Translations under genes and position numbers: made by a program
In this document: positions 6,967 to 16,792 of the stretch, piece by piece
Numbering within the stretch: position 1 is the stretch's first letter
How the letters are laid out: each line of letters opens with the position of its first letter
NCBI RefSeq assembly: GCF_000735585.1
Contig: NZ_JNNO01000024.1
Span: forward strand, 1-33,656
From: Devosia sp. LC5
GTDB taxonomy: Bacteria > Pseudomonadota > Alphaproteobacteria > Rhizobiales > Devosiaceae
Direction: 5' to 3'
Length of the DNA stretch: 33,656 nucleotides
The notes under the pieces: generated by a model
What the model was told of the DNA's origin: nothing
Seen by the model: the letters and a program-made list of their open reading frames with translations, nothing else
Databases searched by the model: none

Positions 6967-8385
6967 ATGTCGACAGCGGATATCGGCCTGATCGGGCTGG
7001 CGGTTATGGGCTCCAATCTGGCGCTGAACATCGCCGAAAAAGGCTACACGATCGCTGTCCATAACCGGTCGCCCGGGCGCATTGACGAATTTGTCGCCGA
7101 GGCCAAGGCCGAGGGCCTGGATGGCAAGACCATTCCTAAATACGACCTGGCCGAGTTCGTGCAGGCCGTGAAGGCGCCGCGTTCCATCATCATCATGGTC
7201 AAGGCGGGCAAGCCGGTTGACGAGATGATCGAGCAGCTACTGCCGCTGCTGGAAAAGGGCGACGCGATCATCGAGTGCGGCAATTCGCTGTTCACCGATA
7301 CGCAGCGCCGGTTTGATTACCTGACCCCCAAGGGCATCGGCTATCTCGGCGTCGGCGTTTCCGGTGGCGAAGAAGGCGCGCGCCATGGTCCTTCCATCAT
7401 GGTGGGCGGCTCCAAGGAGCAGTGGCACAATGCCGAAGCCGTGCTGACCGCCATCGCCGCCAAGTTCAACGGCGAAAGCTGCTGCGCCTATTTGGGCGAA
7501 GGCGGCGCGGGCCACTTCGTCAAGACCATCCACAATGGCATCGAATATGGCGACATGCAGATGATCGCCGAAGTCTATGGCGTGATGCGCGATGGGCTGG
7601 GCATGAGCCCGGGCGAATGCGCTGACGTGTTCAAGGAATGGAACAAGGGCCCGCTCAATTCCTACCTGATCGAAATCACCGGCCACGTACTGGCTGCTGT
7701 TGATGGCGAAACCGGCAAGCCGCTGGTTGATCTGATCCTCGACAAGGCGGGCCAGAAGGGCACCGGCGTCTGGTCGGCAATTGCCGCCCAGCAGATGGGC
7801 GTGCCGGCCACGGCCATCGAGGGCGCCGTTGCGGCCCGCTCGATCTCCTCGCGCAAGGAAGAGCGCGTGGCGGCCGAGGCGATTTATGGCAAGCGCGCTG
7901 CCGGCAAGGCAGACGTGACGCTGGCGGATCTGGAAAAGGCCCTGCTGGCGGGCAAGATCGTGTCCTATGCGCAGGGCTTTGCCGTGATCGCCAAGGCTTC
8001 GGAAGAAAATGGCTGGAATCTGCCGCTGGCGACCATTGCCAAGATCTGGCGCGCCGGCTGCATCATCCGCTCGCGCTTCCTCGACCAGATGTCGGCCGCC
8101 TATGAAAAGGGTGGCAATGTGAACCTGCTGGTGGTGCCGGACTTCGTGACCCTGATGAAGGACGCGCATCCGAGCCTGCGCAAGGTCGTGGCTGCTGCCG
8201 CCGTCGGGGAATTCCCGATGATCTGCCTCTCGGCGGCTCTGAGCTATTTCGACAGCTACCGCCAGGCCCAGGGCACGGCAAACCTGGTTCAGGGCCAGCG
8301 CGATTTCTTCGGTGCACACGGCTTTGAGATCGTGGGCCGTGGCACGGATTTGCACGGTACTTGGCCGAGCACGCTGGGGAAGTAA
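6967..8385 (+). CDS. gnd: 6-phosphogluconate dehydrogenase, decarboxylating
   Basis: The 472-residue enzyme oxidises and decarboxylates 6-phosphogluconate to ribulose 5-phosphate in the pentose phosphate pathway. It follows the long (about 470-residue) E. coli-type form: N-terminal dinucleotide motif GLIGLAVMGSNLALNIAEKG, VGVSGGEEGARHGPSIMVGG, the catalytic block GAGHFVKTIHNGIEYGDMQ with the proton-relay lysine, then KIVSYAQGF and IWRAGCIIRS. The C-terminal NLVQGQRDFFGAHGFE is also conserved. ATG 6967 has GGAAGG upstream; earlier in-frame codons would extend into the control region. It lies divergent from SDR-gntK, which feeds it. Confidence 0.97.
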   Translation: MSTADIGLIGLAVMGSNLALNIAEKGYTIAVHNRSPGRIDEFVAEAKAEGLDGKTIPKYDLAEFVQAVKAPRSIIIMVKAGKPVDEMIEQLLPLLEKGDAIIECGNSLFTDTQRRFDYLTPKGIGYLGVGVSGGEEGARHGPSIMVGGSKEQWHNAEAVLTAIAAKFNGESCCAYLGEGGAGHFVKTIHNGIEYGDMQMIAEVYGVMRDGLGMSPGECADVFKEWNKGPLNSYLIEITGHVLAAVDGETGKPLVDLILDKAGQKGTGVWSAIAAQQMGVPATAIEGAVAARSISSRKEERVAAEAIYGKRAAGKADVTLADLEKALLAGKIVSYAQGFAVIAKASEENGWNLPLATIAKIWRAGCIIRSRFLDQMSAAYEKGGNVNLLVVPDFVTLMKDAHPSLRKVVAAAAVGEFPMICLSAALSYFDSYRQAQGTANLVQGQRDFFGAHGFEIVGRGTDLHGTWPSTLGK

Positions 8386-8388
8386 GGC

Positions 8389-9063
8389 TTAGGCCAGCGC
8401 CACCCAGCCGGTTTCGGTCTTTTCCAGCAATGGCGAATTGAGTGGCGCGACAATCCTGTCGCGCCATTTTTGCATTGGCTCGTGCCATTTTGTGCCCTGC
8501 AGCATGGCAGCGCCGATGGCGACGGGCTCGATGCCGGCCTTGGCGAGCAGGCGCATGACGGCGGCCATTGAGGTGCCGGAGCTGATGACGTCGTCGACTA
8601 CCGCGACGCGCTTGCCCTCGAGCAACGGCAGCATGCGCGGATCGACAAACAGGGTTTTGGCGTGACTGGGGCTGGTGATCGAGCTCATTGGCTCGGAGAG
8701 GGCGTCGTCGTACCAGAATTTGCGGGAGGTGCCGAGTGGCACGGTGCGGCTATGGCCGAGGCGGCGGGCGACATTTGGGGCGAGGTGCAGGCCCAGGGTG
8801 GGGACGCCGATGATAATCTCCGGCGCGAAGGGGCGCAGCAGGTCAGCGAGGCCATCGGCCAGAGCGTCAGCGACGGTGAAGCTGGCTTGATTGATGATCA
8901 GAGAGGCGACTGCCTTGGTGCCGTCGCCGGGCAGGATGCGGATGGGCAGCAGGAGTTGGCGCCCGTCGGGGAGCGTTGCGGGATAGGCGTCAATGAAGCT
9001 GCCGGCGGGGGCGGCTTGGGGTGGCAGGATATCCTGCCAGAACTGGTGTGGCAGCAGTGACAA
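8389..9063 (-). CDS. Phosphoribosyltransferase (probable purine PRTase)
   Basis: The 224-residue protein has the type I PRTase PRPP-binding motif VAVVDDVISSGTSM and a preceding IIGVPTLGLHLAPNVARRLG. A flexible-loop region with GTSRKFWYDD precedes SSITSPS. Such enzymes attach a base to PRPP or act as regulators; the base cannot be read here. Purine salvage is favoured only by the adjoining purine locus. Start: TTG 9063 has AAGGA upstream and leaves a 73-base gap to the divergent amidohydrolase. A longer frame from an ATG at 9180 would overlap that gene's start by 44 bases and adds residues without family character. The gene is convergent with gnd, three bases apart. Confidence 0.82.
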   Translation of the reverse strand: MSLLPHQFWQDILPPQAAPAGSFIDAYPATLPDGRQLLLPIRILPGDGTKAVASLIINQASFTVADALADGLADLLRPFAPEIIIGVPTLGLHLAPNVARRLGHSRTVPLGTSRKFWYDDALSEPMSSITSPSHAKTLFVDPRMLPLLEGKRVAVVDDVISSGTSMAAVMRLLAKAGIEPVAIGAAMLQGTKWHEPMQKWRDRIVAPLNSPLLEKTETGWVALA

Positions 9064-9136
9064 AAGCGAGGTTTTCCTTGCTGGCGGGAGGGGATTGGCC
9101 GAAAAGTCACCTATCCCAATTTGACGAGCTTGTCCC

Positions 9137-10306
9137 GTGACTCTTCCTGACGGCAATGACCCTTTCGATCTCGACGCCATGATCGCGCTGCGGCGCGATC
9201 TGCATGCTCACCCCGAACTTGGCTTTGAGGAAGTGCGCACCAGCGCCATCGTGGCCGAGCAGCTGGAGCAGGCAGGCATTGCGGTGCATCGCGGGCTGGG
9301 CAAGACCGGCGTGGTGGGCACGCTCAAAGTGGGCAATGGCACGCGGCGGATTGCACTGCGGGCCGATATGGATGCGCTGGCCATGCCCGAACTGGCCGAG
9401 CGGGACTATGGCTCGAGCGTGCCCAACACCATGCATGCCTGCGGGCATGACGGGCACACGGTGATGTTGCTGGCGGCGGCCAGGCACCTGGCGCGGACGC
9501 GGAATTTTTCCGGAACCGTGCATTTCGTGTTCCAGCCGGCCGAGGAAGGGCGCGGCGGGGCCAAGGCCATGATCGACGAGGGATTTTTCGAGCTGTTTCC
9601 GGTGGATGCGGCTTATGGGCTGCACAATATGCCGGGGCTGGCGACCGACGAAATGGCGGTGGTGGCGGGGCCGCAACTGGCTTCCTCGGATAGCTGGGAA
9701 GTGGTGTTCCGGGGTATTGGCACACATGGGGCCAAGCCACATCTGGGGCGTGACGCGGTGACGGCGGCAGGGCAGTTTCTGCTGGCGCTGCATACGATCG
9801 TAGCGCGGCGGGTCGATCCATTGCAGCCGGCGGTGGTGAGTGCCTGCGCGGTGAGCGCGGGGGATTTCAAGGCGCTCAATGTCATCCCCGATATCGTGCG
9901 GATCGGGGGCACGGCGCGGGCCTATTCGGCTGCGGTGCGGGATCAGTTGGAAGACGAAATCGGCAGATTGGCACAGGGTGTGGCGGCAACGTTCGCGATC
10001 GAGGCGGAGTACGAATTCCTGCGCCGCATCCCACCGGTAGTGAATGATATGGATGCGACGCGGCGGGCATTAGCTGCGGCGCAGGTCGCAACCGGTAGGA
10101 CCGTCGTTACGGATTTCCCGCCCTCGACGGCGGGCGATGACTTTGCGTTTTTCGGGTCGGCCGTGCCGGGCGCCTATGTGTGGCTGGGCAATGGGCCGGC
10201 GGTGGACGGAGCGCTGCATCACAATTCGCGGTATGATTTCAACGATGATGCGATCGTGACGGGCGCGCGGTATTGGACGGCGCTGGTGGAGCAGGAATTG
10301 CGCTAG
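9137..10306 (+). CDS. M20D family amidohydrolase/aminoacylase
   Basis: The 389-residue metallohydrolase belongs to the M20D group (hippurate hydrolase, IAA-amino acid hydrolase, N-acyl amino acid amidohydrolases). Visible motifs are RRDLHAHPELGFEE (19-32), LRADMDAL (74-81), HACGHDGHT (100-108) with metal ligands Cys102 and His104, FQPAEEGRGGA with the catalytic glutamate pair, and DDFAFF near the C-terminus. It cleaves an amide bond in an N-acylated amino acid or similar compound; substrate unknown. The start is GTG 9137; ATG 9179 would still include the RRDLH block but has no ribosome site. Its stop overlaps the convergent nucleoside hydrolase stop. Confidence 0.9.
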   Translation: MTLPDGNDPFDLDAMIALRRDLHAHPELGFEEVRTSAIVAEQLEQAGIAVHRGLGKTGVVGTLKVGNGTRRIALRADMDALAMPELAERDYGSSVPNTMHACGHDGHTVMLLAAARHLARTRNFSGTVHFVFQPAEEGRGGAKAMIDEGFFELFPVDAAYGLHNMPGLATDEMAVVAGPQLASSDSWEVVFRGIGTHGAKPHLGRDAVTAAGQFLLALHTIVARRVDPLQPAVVSACAVSAGDFKALNVIPDIVRIGGTARAYSAAVRDQLEDEIGRLAQGVAATFAIEAEYEFLRRIPPVVNDMDATRRALAAAQVATGRTVVTDFPPSTAGDDFAFFGSAVPGAYVWLGNGPAVDGALHHNSRYDFNDDAIVTGARYWTALVEQELR

Positions 10307-11205
10307 GCGCGCGTCAGGCCCTTGGCGAGCAAATCCAGTGCGCCTTCGGCATTGACCTGCATGGCGACTTTCAGGAGCGCGGTTCCGGTGCGGGCTGGCT
10401 TGAGGGCCCCGGCGTCGCCATCGTCACCAAGATCGACCGCCAGATAGCGTTCTTCGACGCCGAACAGGCTCGGGTCAAGCGCCAGCAGCATGACACAAGG
10501 GTCGTGCAGAGGGCGGCTTTGCCGGCCATCGCCAAAGTACAGCGCGATGACATCGGCGGCGATTGTGCCTGCTGTCGTGCCGCGCAGGTTGTTCATCCAG
10601 GTGGCGTCGGCGCGCACTTTGCGGGTGACATCGAGCGGCACCAGGGTCAGGTCCGGCCCGGCGCGGAACACAATATCGGCGGCCTCCGGATCGGTGGCGA
10701 AATTGAATTCGGAGCGGGCGCCGATATTGCCCGGCTCGTCCACGGCGCCGCCCATGGCGATGATCTGGCCGATGCGGGCGGCGGCTTTGGGATGCTGGGT
10801 GATCAAACCAGCGATATTGGTGAGAGGGCCGAGGGCGAAGATATCCACGCTGCCCGCTGGTTCGGCCAGGAGCAGGTCGGCCATCCAGGCGATGGCGTCG
10901 TCCAACGGCGCGGTCTGCGGCTCGGGCAGGGCGAGGCCGTGCAGGCCATCGCTGCCGTGGATGTCGGAAATGTCGATCACACTGCGCACAAGGGGCCCGG
11001 CAGCGCCGGTGATGACCGGGATGTCGCTGCGGCCCATGGCGGCGAGCAGGCGCCCGGCATTGCGCGTGGTGTTGTCGATGCCGATATTGCCGGCCATGGT
11101 GGTGAGCCCCAGCACCTCGAAACGCCCGCAATTGAGGGCGTGGAGGATAGCCAGGGCGTCGTCGAGGCCGGGGTCGGTGTCGATGATGACGCGGCGATTA
11201 GTCAT
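10303..11205 (-). CDS. Nucleoside hydrolase (IU-type), last gene of operon B
   Basis: The 300-residue enzyme cleaves the N-glycosidic bond of ribonucleosides to base plus ribose. It has the calcium/ribose motif DTDPGLDDA (9-17), [38 protein letters not shown] and the C-terminal LHDPCVM with the histidine-aspartate pair of classical IunH enzymes. Base preference is not readable. ATG 11205 overlaps the end of the adenine deaminase gene by eight bases (ATGACTAA), so translation is coupled. Liberated adenine could go directly to that deaminase. Confidence 0.93.
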   Translation of the reverse strand: MTNRRVIIDTDPGLDDALAILHALNCGRFEVLGLTTMAGNIGIDNTTRNAGRLLAAMGRSDIPVITGAAGPLVRSVIDISDIHGSDGLHGLALPEPQTAPLDDAIAWMADLLLAEPAGSVDIFALGPLTNIAGLITQHPKAAARIGQIIAMGGAVDEPGNIGARSEFNFATDPEAADIVFRAGPDLTLVPLDVTRKVRADATWMNNLRGTTAGTIAADVIALYFGDGRQSRPLHDPCVMLLALDPSLFGVEERYLAVDLGDDGDAGALKPARTGTALLKVAMQVNAEGALDLLAKGLTRA

Positions 11206-12997
11206 AGAGCGGCTGCAATACCATTTCGGGGACCTTGACCAGGCCTTTATCCGTAATGCGGATTTCCGGGATCACCGAAAGCGGGATGAGGTTAAAGCCC
11301 ATATAAGGAATGGTGCAGCCGGCGGCCTCCCAAGCGGTCTTGAGAGCGCGGTTTTCGGCGGCGACATCGTGCACGCGTTTGTCGGAAATGAGACCGGCAA
11401 CGGGCAGGCCGACAAAGGCGGTCACCTTGCCATCCTGCACCACGACGATGCCACCCTTGGCGGTGTCGATGGTGTCGAGGGCCAGTTGCATATCGGCCTC
11501 GTTGGTGCCGGCGAGCAGGATATTGTGGCTGTCGTGGCCGACGCTGGAGCCGACGGCGCCGTTCTTGAGGCCGAAATCCTGCAGCAGGCCGTGGGCGATG
11601 CCACCCTTGGATTTGCCGTGGCGCTCGATGACGGTGACGAAGCTGAGATTGTGCTTGTCGAGAATACTGGCCCAATCATTGGCCGGCTCGATGGCCACCT
11701 TGCGGTGCGGCAGGACGATCCCCGGCAGTTCGATACCGATGGCATTGGCGGTAACCGGCGCGGTGGGCAGTTCGGGGGTGAGCTTGAGGCCCTTGGGAAG
11801 GTGCACAGTGTTGTAGGCCGCCTCGGGGTAGCGATAGCGCTGGTTGAGGGTTTCCTCCAGCAGGGGCATGACCTTGCGCTGATCAACGACCAGTTCACCG
11901 CCATACCAGGTGCTGACGGGCTTCATGTCGTCGCCCAACAGGACCAGATCGGCGCGGCGGCCGCCGCCGAGGCCGCCGATTTCGTCGCCCAGGCCGAAGC
12001 GGGTGGCGCCGTGCAGTGAGCCCATGGCCCAGGCCTGCTCGGGCTTCATGCCCAAGCGAATGGCTTCGCGCACGACCCAATCGAGGCCGAAGGTGAGCAG
12101 GTCATCGGCGTCGCGATCATCAGTGCAGACGGCGAAGCGCTTGTGGCTGGCGCCTTGCTCGGTGATAGGCTTGATGGCTTCGACGATGGAGTTCCAAGGC
12201 GTTGCCGGATTGCCGCCGCGCAGGAAGACCCAGATGCCGGCATCGATGAAATCATTAGAAATGTCGCGGTCGATGGCCTCATGCGTATCGGTGACGCCGG
12301 AGGCTGCATAGGGCGCGACGAAATCGCGGCCATAGATATGACCGGAAACCGGGCGGTTACGCTTGAGCGATTCAGCGATGATGGCATGGCTGCGCGGATC
12401 GCCCATCGCGACGGGGACGAAATCCATCTTTTCGCCCAGCGCCATGGCTTCGGGCCATGCGTCGAACAGCGCACCGATCTTGTCTGGGGTGAGGTCGCCG
12501 CCGGCGGTTTCGAGCTCTGGCGAGGTGGCAGGCACGGTGGACGGTACGGTCAGGAAGATCGAGAGCGGGGCAAGACGCGCATCTTCGAGCATGGCTTCAA
12601 CGCCCGCCACGTCCATGACATTGCCGATCTCGTGGCTGTCGCAGAAAATGGTGGTAGTGCCATTGAGCAGCGCCGCTTCCGCATAGGCGCAGGCGGTGAC
12701 CATCGAGCTTTCGATATGGATATGGGGATCGACCAGACCCGGCGCGATAATGCCGCCCTTGGCGTCGTAGACGGCCTTGGGCGCAGGAGCCTTTTTGTAG
12801 GTGCCGGCGGGGTGGATGGCGGCGATGCGACCGCCGACCAGCCAGATTTCCTTATCGGTAGCGATGCGCTCGGAATAGGTCGAGAGCATGCGGGCGCCGG
12901 TGATGACCAGATCGGCGGGAGCCGCGCCGCGCGCGACGGCTGCGAGGACCTGGGTCTGCTGCCAGAGCGGGGCGACGGAAAAGCGGGTGAGGGCCAA
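11198..12997 (-). CDS. ade: Adenine deaminase
   Basis: The 599-residue amidohydrolase converts adenine to hypoxanthine and ammonia. It carries the metal motif [13 protein letters not shown] (86-98; H92, H94), [22 protein letters not shown], the [11 protein letters not shown] block with the catalytic aspartate, and a full adenine-deaminase C-terminal domain ([13 protein letters not shown]). Length matches E. coli Ade (588). Start: TTG 12997, eight bases after AAGGAG, which itself overlaps the stop of the preceding M20 gene. The frame is open upstream into that gene but there it has no family character. It is the seventh gene of operon B and overlaps the nucleoside hydrolase start. Confidence 0.95.
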   Translation of the reverse strand: MALTRFSVAPLWQQTQVLAAVARGAAPADLVITGARMLSTYSERIATDKEIWLVGGRIAAIHPAGTYKKAPAPKAVYDAKGGIIAPGLVDPHIHIESSMVTACAYAEAALLNGTTTIFCDSHEIGNVMDVAGVEAMLEDARLAPLSIFLTVPSTVPATSPELETAGGDLTPDKIGALFDAWPEAMALGEKMDFVPVAMGDPRSHAIIAESLKRNRPVSGHIYGRDFVAPYAASGVTDTHEAIDRDISNDFIDAGIWVFLRGGNPATPWNSIVEAIKPITEQGASHKRFAVCTDDRDADDLLTFGLDWVVREAIRLGMKPEQAWAMGSLHGATRFGLGDEIGGLGGGRRADLVLLGDDMKPVSTWYGGELVVDQRKVMPLLEETLNQRYRYPEAAYNTVHLPKGLKLTPELPTAPVTANAIGIELPGIVLPHRKVAIEPANDWASILDKHNLSFVTVIERHGKSKGGIAHGLLQDFGLKNGAVGSSVGHDSHNILLAGTNEADMQLALDTIDTAKGGIVVVQDGKVTAFVGLPVAGLISDKRVHDVAAENRALKTAWEAAGCTIPYMGFNLIPLSVIPEIRITDKGLVKVPEMVLQPLYD

Positions 12998-13002
12998 GTG
13001 GT

Positions 13003-14385
13003 CTACTCCTTGAAGGCGTGAAGGATGCGCACCCAGGAGCGGATGCCTTTGTGAAAGCTCGAGAGATCGTATTTCTCGTTGGGCGAGTGGATGCGGTTGT
13101 CGAAGCGGGCGAAGCCGATCAGCATGGAATCCATGCCGAGGCGCTTCTTGAACTCGCCCAGAATGGGGATGGACCCGCCGGTGCCGGCCAGGGCGGTTTC
13201 GCGGTTCCATTCGTCGGTGAGGGCGGCGCGGGCCTTGGTGAGCAGGGGGCCATCGAGATCCATGATCTGGGCGGGCGCGGCGGCATAGGCCTTGAAGGTG
13301 ACGCTGCAATCGGCCGGTAGCAGATCGGTTACGAATTGGCGGAACAGGGCCCGGATGCGGTCGGGGTCTTGCCCGGCGACGAGGCGGAAGCTGAGCTTGG
13401 CGCTGGCCTGGGCGGGAATGACGGTCTTAAAGCCATCGCCGGTATAGCCACTCCACACGCCGTTGATTTCGCAGGTGGGGCGGGCCCAGACCTGTTCGAG
13501 CACCGAGCGGCCGGTTTCTCCGGCGGGGACGGATAGGCCGACGTCCGCCAGGAATTTTTCGGCGTCGAAGGGCAGGCGGTTCCATTGGTCGATGATGGCG
13601 GTGGGGACCTCCTGCACGCCATCGTAGAAGCCGGGGATGGCCACAGCGCCATCATCGCTGCGCAGCTTGCCGATAATCGTGCCGATCAGCTGGGCGGCAT
13701 TGCGGGCGGCGCTGCCGAACATGCCGGAATGCAGATCCCGGTCGCCGGCGGTGATGGTGAATTCCTCGCTGACGAAACCGCGCCACATGGTGGTGATGGC
13801 GGGGGTATCGTGGTCCCACATGTCGGTGTCGCAAACCAGGATCGTGTCGGCCCTGAGGTCTTCGGCATTGGCCTGCAGGAACGGCCCGAGCGAGGGGCTG
13901 CCGGCTTCTTCCTCGCCTTCGAACAGCATGGAAATGCGGATTGGCAGCGTGCCGGTTACGTCTTTATAGGCGCGACAGGCCTCGATGAAGGTCAGCAATT
14001 GGCCTTTATCGTCGGAGGCGCCGCGGCCCAGGATGAAGGTTTCGCCATCCGGTTGCGGAGCCAGGGAGGGCTCGAAGGGTGGCGTGGTCCAGAGGGCGAG
14101 GGGATCGACGGGCTGGACGTCATAATGTCCGTAGAACAGCACATGGGGGCCCGCGATTTTGGGGCCGTGGCCGACGACCATGGGATGGCCCGCCGTATCG
14201 CGGACGGAGGCGTCAAAGCCCATGTCGGCCAACTCGCCCGCCAGCCATTCGGCGGCGCGGCGGCAATCGTCCTTGTAATGGGTTTCGGTCGAGACCGAGG
14301 GGATGCGGATCAGCTCGAACAGGCGGGCGAGGCTATCATCGAGACTGGCGTCGACGGCGTCGAGAATGGCGGTAAGTTCGCTCAT
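13003..14385 (-). CDS. M20 family dipeptidase-like metallohydrolase
   Basis: The 460-residue protein resembles the CNDP/DapE-like M20 peptidases. Metal and catalytic motifs are visible: [31 protein letters not shown] with the general-base glutamate, CDTDMW, and the C-terminal [12 protein letters not shown]. The dimerisation domain insert ([13 protein letters not shown]) is present. The substrate is probably a dipeptide or another N-acyl compound. Its place inside a purine operon is unexpected, so an acyl- or aminoacyl-purine derivative is an alternative. ATG 14385 overlaps the upstream amidohydrolase stop by four bases (ATGA). The AAGGAG near its end serves the downstream ade gene. Confidence 0.9.
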   Translation of the reverse strand: MSELTAILDAVDASLDDSLARLFELIRIPSVSTETHYKDDCRRAAEWLAGELADMGFDASVRDTAGHPMVVGHGPKIAGPHVLFYGHYDVQPVDPLALWTTPPFEPSLAPQPDGETFILGRGASDDKGQLLTFIEACRAYKDVTGTLPIRISMLFEGEEEAGSPSLGPFLQANAEDLRADTILVCDTDMWDHDTPAITTMWRGFVSEEFTITAGDRDLHSGMFGSAARNAAQLIGTIIGKLRSDDGAVAIPGFYDGVQEVPTAIIDQWNRLPFDAEKFLADVGLSVPAGETGRSVLEQVWARPTCEINGVWSGYTGDGFKTVIPAQASAKLSFRLVAGQDPDRIRALFRQFVTDLLPADCSVTFKAYAAAPAQIMDLDGPLLTKARAALTDEWNRETALAGTGGSIPILGEFKKRLGMDSMLIGFARFDNRIHSPNEKYDLSSFHKGIRSWVRILHAFKE

Positions 14386-15707
14386 CGGGCAGCCTCGTCG
14401 ATGCGGGTCATTTCGGCCTTGAATTGGGTGGCGATCTGCATGGCGTCGCGCAGGGTCTTGTGGGGATCGAGCGTTTCGACCTGCCGGTTGCGCATCAGCC
14501 AGCGGCCGGCGACCATGGTGTCGGTAACGTCAGTTGGCATGGCGGCGAAAACCAGCATGGAATAGGCGTCGTAAATCGGGTGGAGGCGCGGGGCGGCGAG
14601 GCTGATGCGGATCAGGTCGGCCTGTTTGCCGGCTTCGAGCGAGCCGGTCTTGAGATTGAGGCTCAGGGAGCGGGCGCCTTCGATGGTGGCCATGCGGATA
14701 ACGTCGAGGGCGGGCAGGGGTTTTCTGGAACCGCCGAGCAGTTTGGCGAACATGGAGACGGGGGCGAACTGACTGAACAGGTCCAGCGTATTGCCGCTCA
14801 TGGCGCCGTCGCTGCCGATGCCGGTCGGGATGCCGGCATTGCGCAGCTTTTCGACCGGGGCGATGCCGCGGCCGGCCTTGCCATTGGAGCGGGGGTTGGT
14901 GACGGCGCAGACCTGGGCTTCAGACATCATGGTGATGTCGGCGTCGTCCAGTTGCAGGCAATGGGCGCAGATGAGGTTGGGCTTGAGCAGGCCGGCATCG
15001 CGGGCGACAGCGACGGTGGACTGGTTGTGATTGTCACGCGCCCAGGCGACTTCCAGCGCACTTTCGGCCAGGTGCATTTGCACCGGGACGACGGGGTGGC
15101 CGGCGGACCAGCGGGCGACGCGCTCCATGACCTTTAGGCCCGTGGAATAGGGGGCGTGGGGGGCGATGGAGGGGGTGACGAGCTTGTGGCCGGCGAATTC
15201 ATCGACCAGTTCTTCGACGCGGGCGAAGCCTTGGTCGAAATCCTTATGGTCGGGCGGATCAAAGTCCGCCAGCGTCTGGCCGACAATGGCGCGCAGGCCC
15301 GATTGGGCGGCGACGCGGCCGACTTCGGTTTCGAAATAATACATGTCGGCGACGGTGGTGACGCCGCCCTGGATCATTTCAAGCGCCGAGAGGGCCGAGC
15401 CAACGCGGACCATTTCGGGGGTGACGAATTTGCGCTCGAGCGGGAGGATGTAGCGATAGAGGCGGTCGTCCACGTCTTCGCCCAGGCCCCGGAAGACCGA
15501 CATGCCCATGTGGCAATGGGCGTTGACCGTGCCGGGCATGACGATATCGCCATTGCAGTCGATGATTTCGGCGTTTTCGACTGTCGGCCGGGTGCCGGAG
15601 CCGAGGGCGGTGATGGTGTCGCCGTCGATCTGCAGCCAGCCAGCACGGTGCTCGGTGAGGGCGTCATCGAGGGTGAGGAGCCAGGCATTGGTTAGAATGG
15701 TGGTCAC
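14382..15707 (-). CDS. COG0402 amidohydrolase, probable purine/SAH-type deaminase
   Basis: The 441-residue enzyme belongs to the TRZ/ATZ-MTA/SAH deaminase group. Motifs: PGTVNAHCHMGMSVFRG with the HxH metal ligands, APHAPYS, MHLAES with His and Glu, ICAHCLQL with the third His, and GSDGAMSGNTLD with the metal aspartate. This set is catalytically complete. Family members deaminate adenosine derivatives, 8-oxoguanine, guanine or triazines. The exact substrate here is unknown; a purine is likely from context. Start is GTG 15707, seven bases after the ATPase stop. Confidence 0.88.
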   Translation of the reverse strand: MTTILTNAWLLTLDDALTEHRAGWLQIDGDTITALGSGTRPTVENAEIIDCNGDIVMPGTVNAHCHMGMSVFRGLGEDVDDRLYRYILPLERKFVTPEMVRVGSALSALEMIQGGVTTVADMYYFETEVGRVAAQSGLRAIVGQTLADFDPPDHKDFDQGFARVEELVDEFAGHKLVTPSIAPHAPYSTGLKVMERVARWSAGHPVVPVQMHLAESALEVAWARDNHNQSTVAVARDAGLLKPNLICAHCLQLDDADITMMSEAQVCAVTNPRSNGKAGRGIAPVEKLRNAGIPTGIGSDGAMSGNTLDLFSQFAPVSMFAKLLGGSRKPLPALDVIRMATIEGARSLSLNLKTGSLEAGKQADLIRISLAAPRLHPIYDAYSMLVFAAMPTDVTDTMVAGRWLMRNRQVETLDPHKTLRDAMQIATQFKAEMTRIDEAAR

Positions 15708-15714
15708 GATGCCA

Positions 15715-16785
15715 TCACGCCGCCGGTTCCGGCGCCAGAATGGTGCACTGCTCTGGCACCGGCACCAGCTTGGCCGTGGCGCCGGTTTCCAGAGGGCGGG
15801 TCAGGGGGCCGTTGGCAATGAGGGGGCCGGCCGCGGTTTCGCATTGATACTGGTAGGCGCGGCCGAGATAGGTGCGCAGGCCCAGCATGGTCGGGATGCC
15901 GTCGGTGCCGGCGGTGTCGGTGACGGCAAGGCCGTCGGCGCGGCAGGCGAGGATGAAGCTATCGGGGATGGGGCCGAAATCGTCCTGGCTCAGGGTGAGC
16001 TTGGCGCCGCCGGTCATTTGGGCGGTCACTATGGCGCCGTCGCGGGCGGTGACGCTCATGGGGATGAGGTTTTCGAAGCCGACGAAACGGGCGACGAAGG
16101 CGTTGGCGGGGCGCTGGTAGAGCACTTCGGGGGTGTCGAGCTGCATGACGCGACCCGCATGCATGATGGCGACGCGGTCCGAGATCGAGAAGGCTTCTTC
16201 CTGATCGTGGGTGACATAGACCGAAGTGGTGCCATTGGCCTGCTGCAGCTTGCGGATTTCCACCCGCATGTCGACGCGCAGCTTGGCATCGAGGTTGGAC
16301 AGGGGCTCATCGAACATCAGCAGCGGGGGCTCGATGACCAACGCACGGGCGAGCGCCACGCGCTGCTTCTGGCCGCCGGACAGGGCGCCGGGGAGGCGGG
16401 TGGCGAGGTGGTCGAGGCCGACGCGTTCGAGCATGGCGGTGACGCGCTTGGTCTTGGCGTCGCCGGAAATGCCACGCTGCTTGAGGCCGAAAGCAACGTT
16501 TTCGGCGACTGAGAGGTGCGGAAACAGGGCGTAATTCTGGAAAACAAGGCCGATATTGCGCTGGTGGGCGGGCAGGCGGGTGAGGTCCTTGCCGCCCAAT
16601 TCGATGGTGCCGGAGGTGGGTTCGAGGAAGCCGGCGACGAGGCGGAGGGTTGTCGTCTTACCGCATCCTGATGCGCCCAAGAGCGATACGAGTTCACCTT
16701 CGGCTATCTCAAGCGACAGGTTTTCGAGAACTTTGGTGGAGCCATAATGCGCCGTGATGTTCTGGATGGAGAGATTTTGGGTCAC
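15715..16785 (-). CDS. PotA-like ABC importer ATPase
   Basis: The 356-residue ATPase energises the operon B importer. It has Walker A GASGCGKTT (37-45), Q-loop FQNYALFPHLSV, signature LSGGQKQRVALARAL, Walker B LLMFDEPLSNLD, and H-loop VTHDQEEAF. The C-terminal hundred residues form a TOBE-type domain, as in PotA/FbpC. GTG 16785 is preferred (AAGTGAG six bases upstream, seven bases after the permease stop). A TTG at 16803 overlaps that permease and adds six residues. The PotA-like class imports polyamines, iron or small organic cations; here the enzyme neighbours point to a purine-related substrate. Confidence 0.93.
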   Translation of the reverse strand: MTQNLSIQNITAHYGSTKVLENLSLEIAEGELVSLLGASGCGKTTTLRLVAGFLEPTSGTIELGGKDLTRLPAHQRNIGLVFQNYALFPHLSVAENVAFGLKQRGISGDAKTKRVTAMLERVGLDHLATRLPGALSGGQKQRVALARALVIEPPLLMFDEPLSNLDAKLRVDMRVEIRKLQQANGTTSVYVTHDQEEAFSISDRVAIMHAGRVMQLDTPEVLYQRPANAFVARFVGFENLIPMSVTARDGAIVTAQMTGGAKLTLSQDDFGPIPDSFILACRADGLAVTDTAGTDGIPTMLGLRTYLGRAYQYQCETAAGPLIANGPLTRPLETGATAKLVPVPEQCTILAPEPAA

Positions 16786-16792
16786 AGCTGGC

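Noticed and set aside
6771..7031. N-terminal extension of the SDR into the gnd gene
   Set aside because: TTG 6770 with GGAGG at six bases gives a standard-length SDR; the extension overlaps gnd and is not SDR-like.
9064..9180. Longer phosphoribosyltransferase start at 9180
   Set aside because: It would overlap the divergent amidohydrolase start by 44 bases; TTG 9063 has a ribosome site and leaves room for promoters.
10490..12019. Open frame of 509 codons on the plus strand opposite the nucleoside hydrolase and adenine deaminase
   Set aside because: Antisense shadow, serine/arginine/alanine-rich translation without recognisable domains, in the wrong strand for two well-supported genes.
12998..13309. 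N-terminal extension of adenine deaminase by 104 codons
   Set aside because: The extension lies within the M20 gene in another frame and lacks family character; TTG 12997 has AAGGAG at good spacing.
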